A stretch of DNA of 64,000 nt. Source: Clarkia xantiana subsp. parviflora (taxonomy: Eukaryota; Streptophyta; Magnoliopsida; Myrtales; Onagraceae). Made by a program: the position numbers and the translations under genes. The notes below the pieces were generated by a model, which had not been told where the DNA came from, ran no database searches, and saw only the letters and a program-made list of their open reading frames with translations. This document shows positions 36,430 through 49,504 of the stretch, one piece after another; position 1 is the first letter of the stretch; each line of letters starts with the position of its first letter. The DNA lies in the NCBI GenBank assembly GCA_036873135.1, contig JAPTYO010000003.1, positions 24,204,001 to 24,268,000 of the forward strand, in the 5' to 3' direction.

Positions 36430-39400
36430 TTATGAATCATCATCCGAGGTTAAATCAGGAAGTTCACATTGATCGATAAACGGGGTCAATGAATCATCAG
36501 CTGAATCGGAAATACGCACTCCCGGTGCTTCCAAACGAAGGTAGTCATACATTAAGCCTCGAAAAGGTTGGACACCCCTCGTCTGGGTCAAAAAGACGAT
36601 ATTGTCCCCTCTTACGAGTTTCGAGCCTTGTATGTCCACAGTGTACAGTCGATACAGACCGTGGATTCCGTGCCTTGCGATCGCGTTTTCTTTCCCGATG
36701 AGCTTAGTTGTGAATATCGGTCTACCGCCCGGGTTGTTCACCCTCACCTAATTATCACATTCCACCAATTTTCGTAAAAATCGTAACATTTGTTATTAAA
36801 TTAAAGGTACTGTAGAAGTTTAAACCAATTAGTAATTGGAAGAGGTGGGAGTATATGTACCTGTAAGTCCGCATAAAATGCTGATGCAATTGAAACTCGG
36901 AATTTATAAATGCCGTTCGGGTTAACATTATCAAGCTTGAACTTGATCTGCCAAGTAGTTCCTTGGTATGTATTGCCTACTCTCCTAGAAGAAACCACAT
37001 ACATTTGCAGTTGAATCACTGATCATCCAAGTGTACGATATCTTGTATATATATTAAGAGGTAATTTACCGATTAACATGCGCAAAGAACCAATCCTTCT
37101 TATAGTCACTGACACCAACTGTGTAGACCAAGTCTCCATTCGGATATAAATCGGTGTATCGGTCCCAGAGTCCGTATTGCCTAAATCTGTGCGATATCGA
37201 TACATATATATATTATAGAGAGATTTGATTCACCAGGGTTAGAAACTCTGTTACCAGTTGTTAAAAGTTCTGATACCATACCGATTTTAGCGAGGTTTCC
37301 TACTTTATTAGAGTAGTGTGATTTCTCTTTTTATAAAAGAGTCATAATCTATCTAGTTAAAAAGTCTTATAATTGTTACTAGGGTTAACGGGTTTTTTGG
37401 TCCATAATGTTTGATCACTTTTGGATTTTGGTCTATGATGTTTTTTTTATTTGCCTAGTTTTTGTACCATATGTTTGCAGATTTTTCTAGTTTTGGTCCG
37501 ATCCCTACATTCCGTCCATTTTTTTCCGTTAAGTGATATGTGCAAGTCACGTGATCCACCCTAAACTTTCAATTTTGTTCAAATTTGGGGGAATTGACAC
37601 CCTAAACACAGTTCAATTTAGGCGAATTGAACTAGGTTTAATGGGTCAAATTTGGGGGAATTGACACTATAAACCTAGTTCAATGTCAATTCCCCCAAAT
37701 TTGAACAAAATTGAAAGTTTAGGGTGGATCACGTGATTTGCACATGTCACTTAACGGAAAAAATGGACGGAATGTAACGGTCGGACCACTAGAAAAATCT
37801 GCAAACATATGTGGTACCAAAACTAGGAAAAAAAAACATAATGAACCAAAACCCAAAAGTGGTCAAACATCATGGACCAAAAGACATATTAACCCTTGTT
37901 ACTAATATTACAATTATGAGCGTCCCAGTCAAAACACTACAGGCATCGCACTACAAGAAATCTAGTCGTTTCTGAGAGATTTATTAAGGGAAATATAAAC
38001 TTATTTGTAAGAGTAAGTTGAAAATCACTTGCAAATACAACATTCAAAAAAATTCTAACGAAACGACTCCTAAAAAAATTTGGCTAGAAAATTTGTGAGG
38101 AAAATCAGTCACAAAATTTTGTATTTTGTAAGGAAATTCTCTCGAAATTTAATAAATCGCTTGAAAATTATTATGATTTGTGAATGATTGATTCCCTTTA
38201 TTGAAAAAAAATGTCATCACAAATTACCAATTAATTTTCTTATAGTGTCAATACAGAGCACATTGATCTGGTGTAAACATTTCTAACATGAAATATAGTC
38301 TCTAACACTTACACAAGTAACTCTGAATAACTCGAAAAAATCACTAAACCTGTCGTGATCGACGTAGAGCTTATTGATGAGGCTGGGGTCAGGATCGGGA
38401 ATGAAGAATTGAGCGGCCGTTCTGTCAGGAATACCGATCTCCCACAATGTAGGACCGTTTCTGGGTGGTGCGAAGAATAAATTGCCCATATTAATGTGGC
38501 ATCCTAGTATTATTAATAAGAAACAACGTTGGTTAATTATTGCGTGTTATGCATCGATCTTTTGTACTATCGAAATATTGTGTGGTTCGTCTCGTTTGAG
38601 CGTTTGATATAAACGATTAATTACGTGCCTGGTGTTATGTTAATGAGAATGTCGTTTTTGTACTCTCCGATGAACCCTGGCACCCATGCATAGAGATTGT
38701 ACTCTCCAGGACGTACTTTCTTAATGGAAAACGAACCCTCGCTAAGTGTATTGCTCCAAAATTGATAATTCTGCCCAAAAAAATCTATTAATATTGTTTT
38801 AGACATAACATTATATATAACAGACATGCATACAAAATCTGAATCCTCGTACCTTGCTTTCTGTTTGCCATGAACCAGGCTGGCCAGGTGGAGCCAACCC
38901 AATATAAGCACCCCGTGCCGGAATGTCTTTGTCGGAAACAAATCTAGGTTCGAAAATAGACAACAATACGATGTCAATAATATAACTGCTGCTAGGTTTT
39001 TAAGGACAGTTGTAACTGAGATTAGAGGAAACTTACAAGTCTCGAACTATTAATCTTCCAAAGACTTCACCTCTTTGCTCGGCTTTCGGGTATTCGGGTG
39101 AAGAAACAAAGCTGTAAGGCCAAATTTCGATCTCTTGCAGCATCTATAAGTAGATAATTGTTATGGTACTTTTTCTTAAATTTAAGGACAAAATTTGATG
39201 AACACACATTTGAAAATGCTAATATGATGGAACCGTTTTCGTCGGTAACACTTTTACCGACGAAAATAAATGTAGGGAAAGGTCTAAGCCTCAAGGTAAA
39301 ACAATTTTTAGCGATGGAAATTTCATCGGAAAAATGTTTTTTTTCCAACGGTTTTTTAGAGATAAATTTTGTCGGTAAAATCTTTACCAACCGGGCTTTT

Positions 39401-42400
39401 ACTGACAAAATTTCTTAAGACAAAAACTCTTCTTTTCAACCGTTTTTTGTGACGACATTTTGATACATAAATTCTGATAGTGTAAATATCGGAACCTGTA
39501 TTTTGGCGTTCTGCCATAGCAAACGGCATGGATCTGTCGCAGTACGGAATATGCTATTGACATAGATGAAGACGGGTCCGAACACTCTCTTCCAGCTCTC
39601 ATTTTCTTCAAAGTACGGCGACAGATCCTGTCCTGCATAATGTGAACCCCAGAACACCTACGAAAGAATGTTCGATATTTGATGATTATAGTTAAGGATG
39701 TTCCTAAAGAAGACCATGCTAAGAAATAAGACGCACATTTTTACTAATTTTTTCATAAGTTTAATTTGTAAGTGAAGACATTGATTCAACACACTCTTAA
39801 ATAATAGTTACTTACTGCCATGGACGTGGGGCCAACATGGGAAGTAAGGTTTTGTTTGGTAGGCCCGCCTGACTGGAACTCATTACTCGGCGTAATCACC
39901 CAAAACCCGACCGCGGGGTTCGTACTTACCCATCCATGAACCTTATTATCTTTGTTGTCACAAGAATATTGATACTTATCATCGACCTAGAATCGAGATT
40001 TCAAAAAATTTTATGACAAAATGCTCGTCAATCGAGTTTATGAAGATTATTAATCATATATAAGATATTTTCGATTCGACTAAAATATATATTTGCACGA
40101 CGTTTGGAATGTCATGTTAGAGTTTTTAACTCAAATAGCAATTTACAAAGTTCAAATACTAAAATGTAACCAAAAAAAAAAAAATACCAAAATAACCACT
40201 AAAGCACTTTGAAACAGCGGCAGAGCTGTTTAAAGCACTTTGAAACTGCGACGAAGTTGTCTAAAGCGCTTTCGGACAGCAACAAAGCTGTTATTTTTTG
40301 GGCGGCGCCTCTGTTTCAGACAACAACGAAACCCCCTCGCCGCTGTTTTGAAGTGCTTTAGTGGTTATTTTAGTATTTTCCAAAATTTTGTTATATCTTA
40401 GTATTTGGACTTTGTAAAATTGCTATTTGGGTAACAAAAAAAATACATCAGGTTATGCACCTCTCCTTTGAGATCGGGTTCGATCGGGTCGACGAGGCGG
40501 ACTGCTTCGGGGTAAGCGAGTTGTTGACCTCTTGGAGGACCCCTGTCCTCTGGCAATGGCAAGTGCCTTTGCCTGTTGTCTGCCAAGGCCATGTAATGAA
40601 AGCTGAACAAAAAATTTGTCACAGGAAGAAACCGTTAAAAATTCAACATGTTTCAAGGAGGAAATGAACAAAGACAGTAAAAACGTTCCAATTTGAATTT
40701 ACTTGTCTTGTCGAAGCTTGAAACAAAGCCTAGTCTGACGAAGGGTAAAAGCAGGCCATCCGCTAATACGTTCGTACAACGCGTAAGTGTAGATTCCTGG
40801 CGAATTGCGTAACATTATAAACCTGGTATACATGATAGAAGGAATTAGTACGAAAATATTAAGCTTACACAATAATTTAACAGTACATAAATATGGCTAA
40901 TTAAAATATCCCACAACAAATTTGGTGCCAAATTGAACAAAAATTTCTCACATTTTTTTTTGATGAAACACTTAATGTGAAATTATAAATGATGTTTATA
41001 ATACTATACAAACTATATTGATTTCTTCATTAAAGGTAACAAAAATCGCACACAGGACAGTCTTGTGATGTATTTTGACTTGATGTAGAGAATAGACAAA
41101 TCAACAGAGTTTAGTTAAAATGTGTGCAAATTTTGTCACATTATATCAGAAAAATCAACATGAATTGCTCTTTATTGTGTGCATGAAAATTTGATTTGCT
41201 TTTTATCAAGAAAAACTGTTTGATTTGCTTTTTGCAGAGTTCGATTTTTTTTTTTAAATAATTGATACAATGAATTGTATAAATAGAGGGAGTTTTCTGG
41301 ACCTCTTGTCGATGTTCAAAGGAACCAGCCAGGTGCCCTCCTGGGATTTATCCCAGAGTTTCTTGAATGAAAGCTCTACAATGTTCTCGTTATGTACTAT
41401 CACTTCAAAGATTGTGCCTTCAACCCTGAAATATTTACATATATGTATCTATTATTTTACTATTGCATGTATTTATCAAATCCAACACATGGTATTCTTG
41501 ATGTATGTACGCCCTTGTGAAATTTTATACGAATCACTTGATCAACTGTTCTAAAACTGTAATGTGATGGGCGAAGCCTTGAAGGTGTGATATAATCTTT
41601 ATATTTCAGTTTCATATTTCCTATCACGTGTGTTCTGAAATATTTTACAGGATTATCACGACTTTTAACTAACTAGGTGTTATGAAGTTACGAACCTGCG
41701 TACTCTGATATCAGGTGAAAATTTACAGACGAACAACTTTACTAATTGTCCTAACTCCTAATATAAAACTTTAAGGTGACTCATGAATGCATGATAATGC
41801 AGTAAAATGTTAACATGTATATTCTAAATGCAAATTAGAGTTCAAAGATAATAGTATGTTCTTACTTGTCTTGGCCAGCTCCCTTTCCACTCCAACTAAC
41901 GTCCCAATACCTTTAATTACAAAGCAGATCAAAGATTGATTACTTCATGATTATAAACAACAACAAATTTCGATCTCACATAATTAACAGAATATATTAT
42001 ATGTTGTGTCTACTTTATATAATGAAGAAGAAGATTGGATTGATGATTGTATAAGAGAAAACTACTGACCCTCTATTGTCCTCGGGATTGCGAACTTCAA
42101 GCAAGTTATCAATGCCACCGTAGCGAATGCCGGTAACCATGCCTCCTGGCTTCGACAGGGTAACCTGAACTATCCCATTGTCTAGGACCACCTGCCCGAA
42201 ACACGAAAACATGATATATTTTTCAACATGTTGCATAGAAATACGATCTAAGCTCAACATATATGTTGTTGCAGCCACTAGCAACATGGTGTTCGTCGCC
42301 AAAGATACAATTTGTCGGTAAAAAACGGTTTCTACTATCGGGATAAGTATCTGTCGCTAAAAACTTGTTATCAATAACAAGGAATAAGAACTAAATCGCT

Positions 42401-43110
42401 ACCTGGACTTTGACTAAATTACAATTCGTTGACGAATTCTAATTTTTTAAATTGGCTATATGAATTTTCAAGTGCATACCAAATTGTTACATCCATTAAA
42501 TTTTTCATTCAACTTCTACAAAAAAAATGAGCATTTGTCTTCCACGTGAGGTCTTTAAACGTGTACTAAATATGAATTCAATAATAAATTGAAATAATTT
42601 CAACGAAACTATCTTGGGTACACTTTAAAAGATCTAAGATTGACAAAAGATATTCATTTTTGGTCCAATTTGACACCAATTATAACGAATGTAGCATTAT
42701 ACTGAAAGTTTAGGTAGTCAAATTTAACGAATGTAGCATTCTAGTAGCGATTTATAATCGTATCAAAGTTTAGGTATCGATTTGGTTAATAAGCCTAATA
42801 AAAAATAACATATTTTTTGAAACATTTCTTTGGTAAAACCTTTTGTTGATGAGCGCTTTACCGATAAGTTTTTTAGCGACAAAAATCCATATTTGATGAC
42901 GTGATCTTAATAAGCAACGGAGTCGCTAGATCTAGGATTCCAATAGTAATTGTCGGAAACAAATTCCGTCCATAAATATCGTTTTTTCCGATCAAAATAT
43001 AATGTTTTCCGGTGAAAGAAAAATAGAGTTACTAGCCACTAACGGAAACATACATGTCGGTCGAGGATATTCACGTGCACAGGGTCGTGATCCCTTGTAA
43101 TCTTGGACAT
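36430..43110 (-). CDS. RGL: RGL-3: PL4 rhamnogalacturonan lyase-like, GC-AG intron, acidic tail
   Basis: Fifteen exons: 43054-43110, 42070-42191, 41866-41910, 41303-41425, 40703-40822, 40461-40602, 39816-39986, 39496-39657, 39037-39143, 38853-38943, 38629-38770, 38350-38503, 37070-37186, 36861-36984, 36430-36747, giving 664 residues. Domains: PL4 to ~350, fnIII-like ~350-427, CBM-like ~428-640. Lys156 and His220, the putative catalytic pair, are present. Exon 11 must end CCAG before GCACGT: the only nearby GT site would put a stop directly into exon 12. This is therefore a GC-AG intron. The last exon is longer than in its paralogues and adds an acidic tail ending TSDDDS. Introns carry three MITEs (37382-37895, 37949-38247, 40130-40431) and a GTCGGTAAA-type repeat. 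No signal peptide is seen. Confidence 0.92.
37382..37895. mobile_element. MITE with long terminal inverted repeats (Mutator-like), copy B
   Basis: 514-bp foldback relative of copy A, in RGL-3 intron 12. Ends read GGGTTAAC...ATTAACCC, and the 9-bp target duplication TTGTTACTA stands outside both (37373-37381 and 37896-37904). Confidence 0.9.
37949..38247. mobile_element. CACTA-like MITE in RGL-3 intron 12
   Basis: 299 bp starting CACTACAAGAAA and ending TTTCTTATAGTG, inverted ends typical of CACTA (En/Spm) derivatives. Three-base flanks are TCG and TCA, so a perfect 3-bp duplication is not shown. Non-coding, AT-rich interior. Confidence 0.7.
39225..39482. repeat. GTCGGTAAA-type repeat in RGL-3 intron 8
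   Basis: CGTCGGTAAC, TTTTACCGACGAAA and related words in both orientations, ending near TTCTGATAGTG. This end resembles the CACTA-like end, so the family may be CACTA-derived. Confidence 0.5.
40130..40431. mobile_element. MITE with TAA target duplication (PIF/Harbinger-like)
   Basis: 302-bp element in RGL-3 intron 6. Inverted ends share CAAATAGCAATTTACAAAG and its complement, with TAA on both outer sides (40127-40129 and 40432-40434). The inside has GC-richer text with AAAGCACTTTGAAAC repeated twice. A 3-bp TAA duplication fits PIF/Harbinger, but class is tentative. Confidence 0.72.
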
Positions 43111-44499
43111 GGAGAGAGCGAGAGTGTGCCTATGCTTCGAATAAAGAGATGATTAACAGGGTGAAGAGAGTGATTTCAAACCCAAATGAGCCCTCAATAT
43201 ATAGAAGAGAGATACAGAGACGAACCGCAAATATCAGTGACAGTTCACTCAAATAATATGAACTAAGCTACAATTCACACATAATGTGTGAACTTCCCTC
43301 AACATCATGCATTTTTGCCTGACTATACAACGTTGTTTGTCTGTCACGTCAGTTAAGCTGTAGGAGACTCCCATAAGGTTTTCGTTGTAAGAGTCTTATC
43401 AAATACATCCACTCGGAAATTCGAGTTTATGGGAAAGTTAGCTAATACACGCATACAAGTATCAGCGTCCGGACTGAAAACTATAGTACGACTCAAGTCA
43501 TAAGTAGCGTCTTATGTAAAGTATGCACCAATTAAATCAATGAGAAGAATCATCATATTCTAAATCTTAAGTAGGATTATATCTTTATTTATCTTCTTTC
43601 GACTAAAATGTATTGTTTTCCATTTGCATGATATTCTTCTGTTTCTTTCATTTTCTTGTTGTGCAAGATTGCAGAGAATGCGATGTTAATTATGGGCATC
43701 TCTATAGCGTCATGCATACTATGATTTCGTGCTTGCTTCCTTGTTACAACTAATTCATCTCAAGATGAAAGGTTTTCACTATTTACTAAAAATAATTTGG
43801 ATTTGGGAGAATATTAAGAAATTGACCTTTTAGGAGCTTCAATTATCGGCATGTAAGTTTTAGGAGTCTCACTTTTTATTATTATTTGGAGCATCAATTA
43901 TCTGAAGTGTGACTTTGCAGCCTATCATGGATCGATTCACCTAGTCATAGGGCTCGCCTTGGACCGAATTCATGCGAAACATATTTACCTAATCTAGGAG
44001 ACCATATCTGGGACAAGTCCGGTCCTGGGCGAATCCCCTGGCTCAACATATAGCCAATCAAAACTCTAAATTGGTCATTGTTCAATTGGCTGAGCTACCA
44101 GGCTCGCCCTGACCCAGATTATGCTAGATGCGTGCATAGTTCTCCCACGCCAAATTAACATGTTTAGCACGGACACGGAACAAAATAAGCTCCTAACTAG
44201 ATGAATCGAGTCATGACTGACTGATAAATCATACTTTGGATAGTTGAGATAAAAAAACAAAAATGAAAAACTAAGAGTTCTAAAAATCACACGTCGACAG
44301 TTCAGAATCATACAAGTTTGTTTTCTGCACACACACGCATATATTGCAAAATGCTTTAAAGGTGTATACATATATGTTTTATTGATATATGGAGGAACGG
44401 CACATATAATTACACTTTCTAAGGGCAAGTCCAAGCTTATATATAGAAATCACCATCCAAGGTTAATTTGGGAATTTCAGAGTTAATAATCGACGGCCT
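43111..44499. other. RGL-3 upstream / RGL-4 downstream spacer
   Basis: On the minus strand CTATATATTG near 43200 is a TATA-like element about 90 bp upstream of the RGL-3 start. No other gene or clear element was found. Confidence 0.5.
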
Positions 44500-47400
44500 C
44501 TAGGTGGCGCCGGACGCCGGTGCTTCCAACCGAAGATAGTCATACATGAACCCTCGGTAGAAATGAACGCCCCTCGGCTGGGTTAAAAAGACTATATTGT
44601 CCCCTTTGACGAGTTTTGCGCCTATTATGTCCACATGGTACAACCGATATAGACCGTGGATTCCATGCCTTGCTATTGCGTTTTCCTTCCCGATGAGCCC
44701 ACTTGAAAATATCGGTCTGCCCTCTGGATCATTCACCCTCACCTAAAAATCCAACAAAAGTTGCAAAAATGCCGCAATTATATCTCTGCGACACAGCAAT
44801 CCTCTACATTTTTCAAAAGTGTCGCTATGCCTCTAGTGACACCACAAAAGTGCCGCTATATGACTAAAAAAGTGCCGCCAAAATCACTTTTTCAAATAGT
44901 GATAATACTTAAAGGTTTTATAACAGCTGGTTTTATGTACCTGTAGCTCGGCATTGTGTGCAGCTGCAATTGCAACTCGGAGTTTATAAATGCCGGTCGG
45001 GTTCAAGTTATCTAACTTGAACTTAATCTGCCAAGTAGTTCCTTCATATGTATGATCAGCCACTCTCCTAAAAGGAACAAACATATCAAAATTTCATTCA
45101 CTAAACCATAATTAGCCAAAAATATTTTCGCATTATAACTCAAAACCATACGAAGAAAATTTACCGATTAACATGCGCAAAGAACCAATCTTTCGTATAA
45201 TCACTGACACCAACTGTGTAGACCAAATCTCCATTTGGGAATAGATCAGTGTACCTATCCCAGAGCCCGTACTGCCTAAACCTGTACCCAAGCAACCCCT
45301 AAGCTTGTTAGCTTAGTACCCAAGTAACTTTCATTGTGTACTCACAAATTAACATAAGGATCAACTAACTTGTCATGATAAATGTAGAGCTTATTTGTGA
45401 AGTTGGGATCAGGATCGGGAATGTAGAACTCAGCAGCGGTCCTGTCGGGAATCCCGATCTCCCATAGAGTGGGCCCGTCTCTAGGTGGCTCGAACACCAG
45501 ATTGCCTAGGTTAATGTTGCACTCTGGTGGCAATTACAAGAAGTGCTAGTTAATTATGCGTCGAATTATAATTCGGTAAAAAGATTACATTACGTACTTG
45601 ATGAGATGTTAATAACAGTGTTGCTTTTGTAGTCTCCTATAAATCCAGGCACCCATGCATAAAGATTGTAATCTCCAGGACGTACGTTCTTAATGGAAAA
45701 CGAACCATCATCGATCGCATTGCTCCAAAATTGATAATTCTACATCAAAATTTCGAGATATAATCAGAAAAATTAGACATATAGTTAGACTTAGAAATTT
45801 AACGTGATAAACCTTGCTTTCTCGTTGCCATGAGCCGGCTTCGCCAGGTGTAGCTAGTCCAACAAAAGCACCGTGTGCGGGAATATCTTTTTCCGACACA
45901 AATCTAGGAACAAGATCAATATTGATGTCAATAAAAACATAGTGGTAGGTAGTGTTGTATAGTATAGCAAAATTGAATAGCTGTGACATGAAGATTATAA
46001 GAGGAAACCTACAAATCTCGAACAAGTAATTTGCCGTAGACTTCGCCTCTATCATCGGCTTTTGGATAATCGGGTGAAGAAACAAAGCTGAAGGGCCAAC
46101 TTTCAACCTCATGCATCATCTACAAACAAGTACCATTTTTTAGGAATATCATCCATATATTCGGGTTAGACTAGTAAGAACAGTCGCTCAGACTTGGAGC
46201 CTGACAGATCACTACTAAGTATAGGAATTGCCGAGAAAAAAATTATGTCGGTAATATTCAAAAGTAAATTTGGGTTGGGAAAATGCATCGGCGAGTGTTT
46301 TTGCCGGCAATCTGTCAAAAGGTTTGTCGGTAAAAATTAACTTTTACCGACTAATTTTTTGTTGGAAAATCTTTTTTTGTGATCAGCCTGTAATTTTTTT
46401 GCGACAATTTTATTTCGTCGGTAAATATTATTTGCCAACAAATTGTTTTCTGTCGGTTAATACCATTTGCTGACAAAATCAAATTGTCAGCAAAATGTTT
46501 CGGCCCAGCTACAGGCTGACCAGATAGGGATTTTCCGACGGATTATTTCATCGATATAATTTGATTATGCTAATTATTGAACTATCCTTTTATTTCCCGA
46601 ACCTGTAATTTGGCATCCTCCCAAAGCTGATATTGACACGAGCCCGTTTCGCCAGAGACCGGGTTAATGTAAACAAAGATCGGTCCAAACACTCTCTTCC
46701 ATTCCTCTTCTGATTCAAATCTCGGTGACAAATCGTTTCCAGCATAATGTGAACTCAAAAACATCTACCATTAAAAAATTTGAATGCTTGATCAATAAAA
46801 ATATGATCCATAAATTAGCTATCTAGGCTAAAAGAAGATAGTTGGTTACTTACTGCAAGGGAAGTAGGGCCAGCATGGGAAGTAAGGTTCTGTTTGAGAG
46901 GCCCGCCAGAACGAAACTCATCGCTCGGTGTAATCACCCAAAACCCGACCATAGGGTCTGTGCTTATCCATCCATGAACTTTATTATCTTTGTTATCACA
47001 AGAATACTGATACTTGTCATCCACCTGAGACAGATAATTACACATACACATTGGTAAAAAGATTCTAGTAATCTCATTGCACACTCTTTTCTCACTACAA
47101 CCAAAATTTCATCTCCAATTGTCACAAAAAAGGAAACCATCTAAATTCTTGTTGTCCCCTAAAATCTTCGGCAAAAGTAAGCATTTTGCCGATGAAACTA
47201 ATTTTCCTCAGTAGACGATCGGTCTTTCCGATGCTTTTGGCGATCTGTGTTCGACGATAAGTAGATATATAGTGTGCGGTTTATTTCACTTTAACTAGAA
47301 AACATGAGTTGTTGTAGTATATAAGAAAAGAAGGCTTACAATACGACTCATTATCTTAGGCTTTTGAATTGAATACACTACAGGAAACTAGGGTTTAGGT

Positions 47401-49135
47401 GACGCCTAAATAGAGTTTAGACAACGCTTTTTACCTCGCTTAAAGTTTGGCGATGCAAATCGCGACGAAAACGGAAGCGTTGGGACTAGGAGAGTTGTCT
47501 ACAACTTAGCGACGTTTAGACTTAGGCGTCGCCTTTAACTAAAGTAAAGGCAACTCTTTTTTAGCTTTGTTTTTATGTAGGATTTAGAAAATCATTCATT
47601 GCGTTGTTTATCCTTCAAGTATAAGCAACGCTTCCTGCGTTGTCTTTACAACAGGATGACATACTTGACATTGCTTATCATGAAAGCATATGTAACGCTT
47701 TTTGTTGTTTAAACTACAATATCAGACGACGTTTAATCGTCTCATGCACCTAACTTTAGGCAATACTTGCGTCGCCTTTACCTAACTTTAGACAACGCGT
47801 GTGCCGCCTTTAGAAAACGTAATTGTGGATACCTCTCCTCGGAGATCAGGTTCTACAGGGTCGACAAGGTGGACCGCTTCAGGATAAATGAGTGCTTGTC
47901 CTCTCGGGGGCCTCCTGTCTTGGGGCAACGGCAAGTGTCGTTGCCTATTGTCCGCCATGGCCATGTAATGAAACCTGAACATTTCACAAAGAAAAACCAT
48001 CAAATTCTCTCTTTAATACAAGACAGATCAATCAATACTACTGATGATTAGGGTTTTACTTGTCGTGTCGAAGCTTGAAAACAATCCTTGTCTGTCCAAT
48101 GCTGAAAGCTGGCCATCCTCCAATGTGTTCATACACCGCGTAAGTGTAAAATCCTCGCGAACCGCGTAACATTAAAAACCTGAAACATTGGATATAGACC
48201 ATTAGCGTATATTGCATCGGTTATATACTTGATATAGAATCAACTGTCATAAAACCTTAAAGTGTTAGGTGAAGATCGGTTAATGGTTTTTATTATCTAA
48301 CATATACTGATGAATTTGTGTAGGAGAGTATCTAATTAATCGGGACCTCTTGTCGATGTTCAAGGGAACCGTGTCGCCTTCCTCTGACCCATCCCAAAAT
48401 CGCTTGAATGAAATCTCTACTTGGTCTTCATTCTCCACTATCACCTCAAAGATTGTTCCTTTGATCCTGAAATATATAAGATATTATTACATATACTCAT
48501 CACATCTTGGTTTTGAATGCTTTTCATTTCTATATATTGCACCCAAATTAACGAATCGAAGAACAACAGGCTCGACTCTGACCTGTCTAAGCCACCTGCA
48601 TCATCAGGACCACCCCAATCAAGGTCCCAATACCTATATCAAGAGAATAACTCAAACAAGTTCAAGTTTTCTTTCTTTATGTACACTACTAAAGATACAA
48701 TAATTACCGACGGAAAATTTTCGTCAACAAAAGTCAAACTTGCGTCGCTAAAAACCATTTTCATCGTAAGATAAATTGTTGTAGGGGAAATTTCCGTCAG
48801 CAAAGGTTTTTACCGACGAAACTTGGCCAAAGCAAATCGGAAACTCAATAAATGTAAAGAGAAGGAAAATAAGTAAACCCTCTATCGGACTCTTTATTGT
48901 GGACTTCAAGTAAGTTGTCAATGCCACCGTATCGGATGCTAGTAACAAAGCCTGCTGGATTCGACAAAGTAACCTGAACTAACCCATTGTTCATCACCAC
49001 CTGCACATAATATTATCGACAGTTACGACATTGCATTATCACGAGTGATAAGAATTATTTACCAAATCAGATATCACGAGTACTTACATATTCGTCGAGG
49101 ATTTGCAGCTCCACAGCATGATGATCAAATGACAT
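44500..49135 (-). CDS. RGL: RGL-4: PL4 rhamnogalacturonan lyase-like
   Basis: Fifteen exons: 49088-49135, 48879-49000, 48583-48633, 48347-48466, 48060-48179, 47833-47974, 46854-47024, 46603-46764, 46013-46119, 45813-45903, 45598-45739, 45370-45523, 45165-45281, 44941-45067, 44500-44742, giving 638 residues with all joints in frame. Domains: PL4 to ~348, fnIII-like ~348-425, CBM-like ~426-638 with RHGIHGLYRLYHV and MYDYLRLEAP. Lys154 (HDKFHYM) and His218 (VHGW) are present. Exon 11 ends in Ser-Ser-Lys where the paralogues have Thr-Pro-Gly before the CBM-like domain. By eye it is closest to RGL-3. No signal peptide is visible. Introns 6, 8 and 14 contain repeat inserts. Expected to act on RG-I, but without a secretion signal its location is open. 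Confidence 0.92.
46240..46560. repeat. GTCGGTAAA-type repeat in RGL-4 intron 8
   Basis: Many GTCGGTAAAA / TTTTACCGACT / TGCTGACAAAAT words in both orientations, like those in BGAL intron 6 and RGL-2 intron 6. Confidence 0.55.
47378..47825. mobile_element. CACTA-like insert in RGL-4 intron 6
   Basis: Starts ACACTACAGGAAACTAGGG, a CACTA-type end, and contains repeated words such as GGCGTCGCC, GACAACGC and CAACGCTT. The right end could not be matched. Partial or decayed element. Confidence 0.4.
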
Positions 49136-49504
49136 ATTGGATTATAGAGAGTTTTAGAGATGAAACCCATATTGCTGTTAGCTCTCAATATAAAGTAGAT
49201 CAGAAATCTACAGTGCCTAGCTAGCCGCAAAGAATAGTGATTACTTGAGACGCACGTTAATAATTCTTTGAGGGCTTAATAATCTTCTTTCAGAAAAATA
49301 TCATTCATTCAGCTAACAACAACACACAAGAAGTGTGAGCTTGAACACCACTCGACTCAATTAACTTGGTAAGTCTTTCCTTCTTATATATACTACACCA
49401 GTTCTAGAAAAAACCACACACTATCTATAATACACTATAATAATTTCTATCACCTTGAGCTTTTCTGTAGGAGAATCCAATATTCATCGTCCCGAGAAAG
49501 TAGG
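49136..49504. other. Short RGL-4 / RGL-5 spacer
   Basis: Only 369 bp between the RGL-4 start and the RGL-5 stop. A TATA-like TTTATATTG lies about 55 bp upstream of the RGL-4 ATG, so promoter and terminator must share this short space. Confidence 0.5.
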
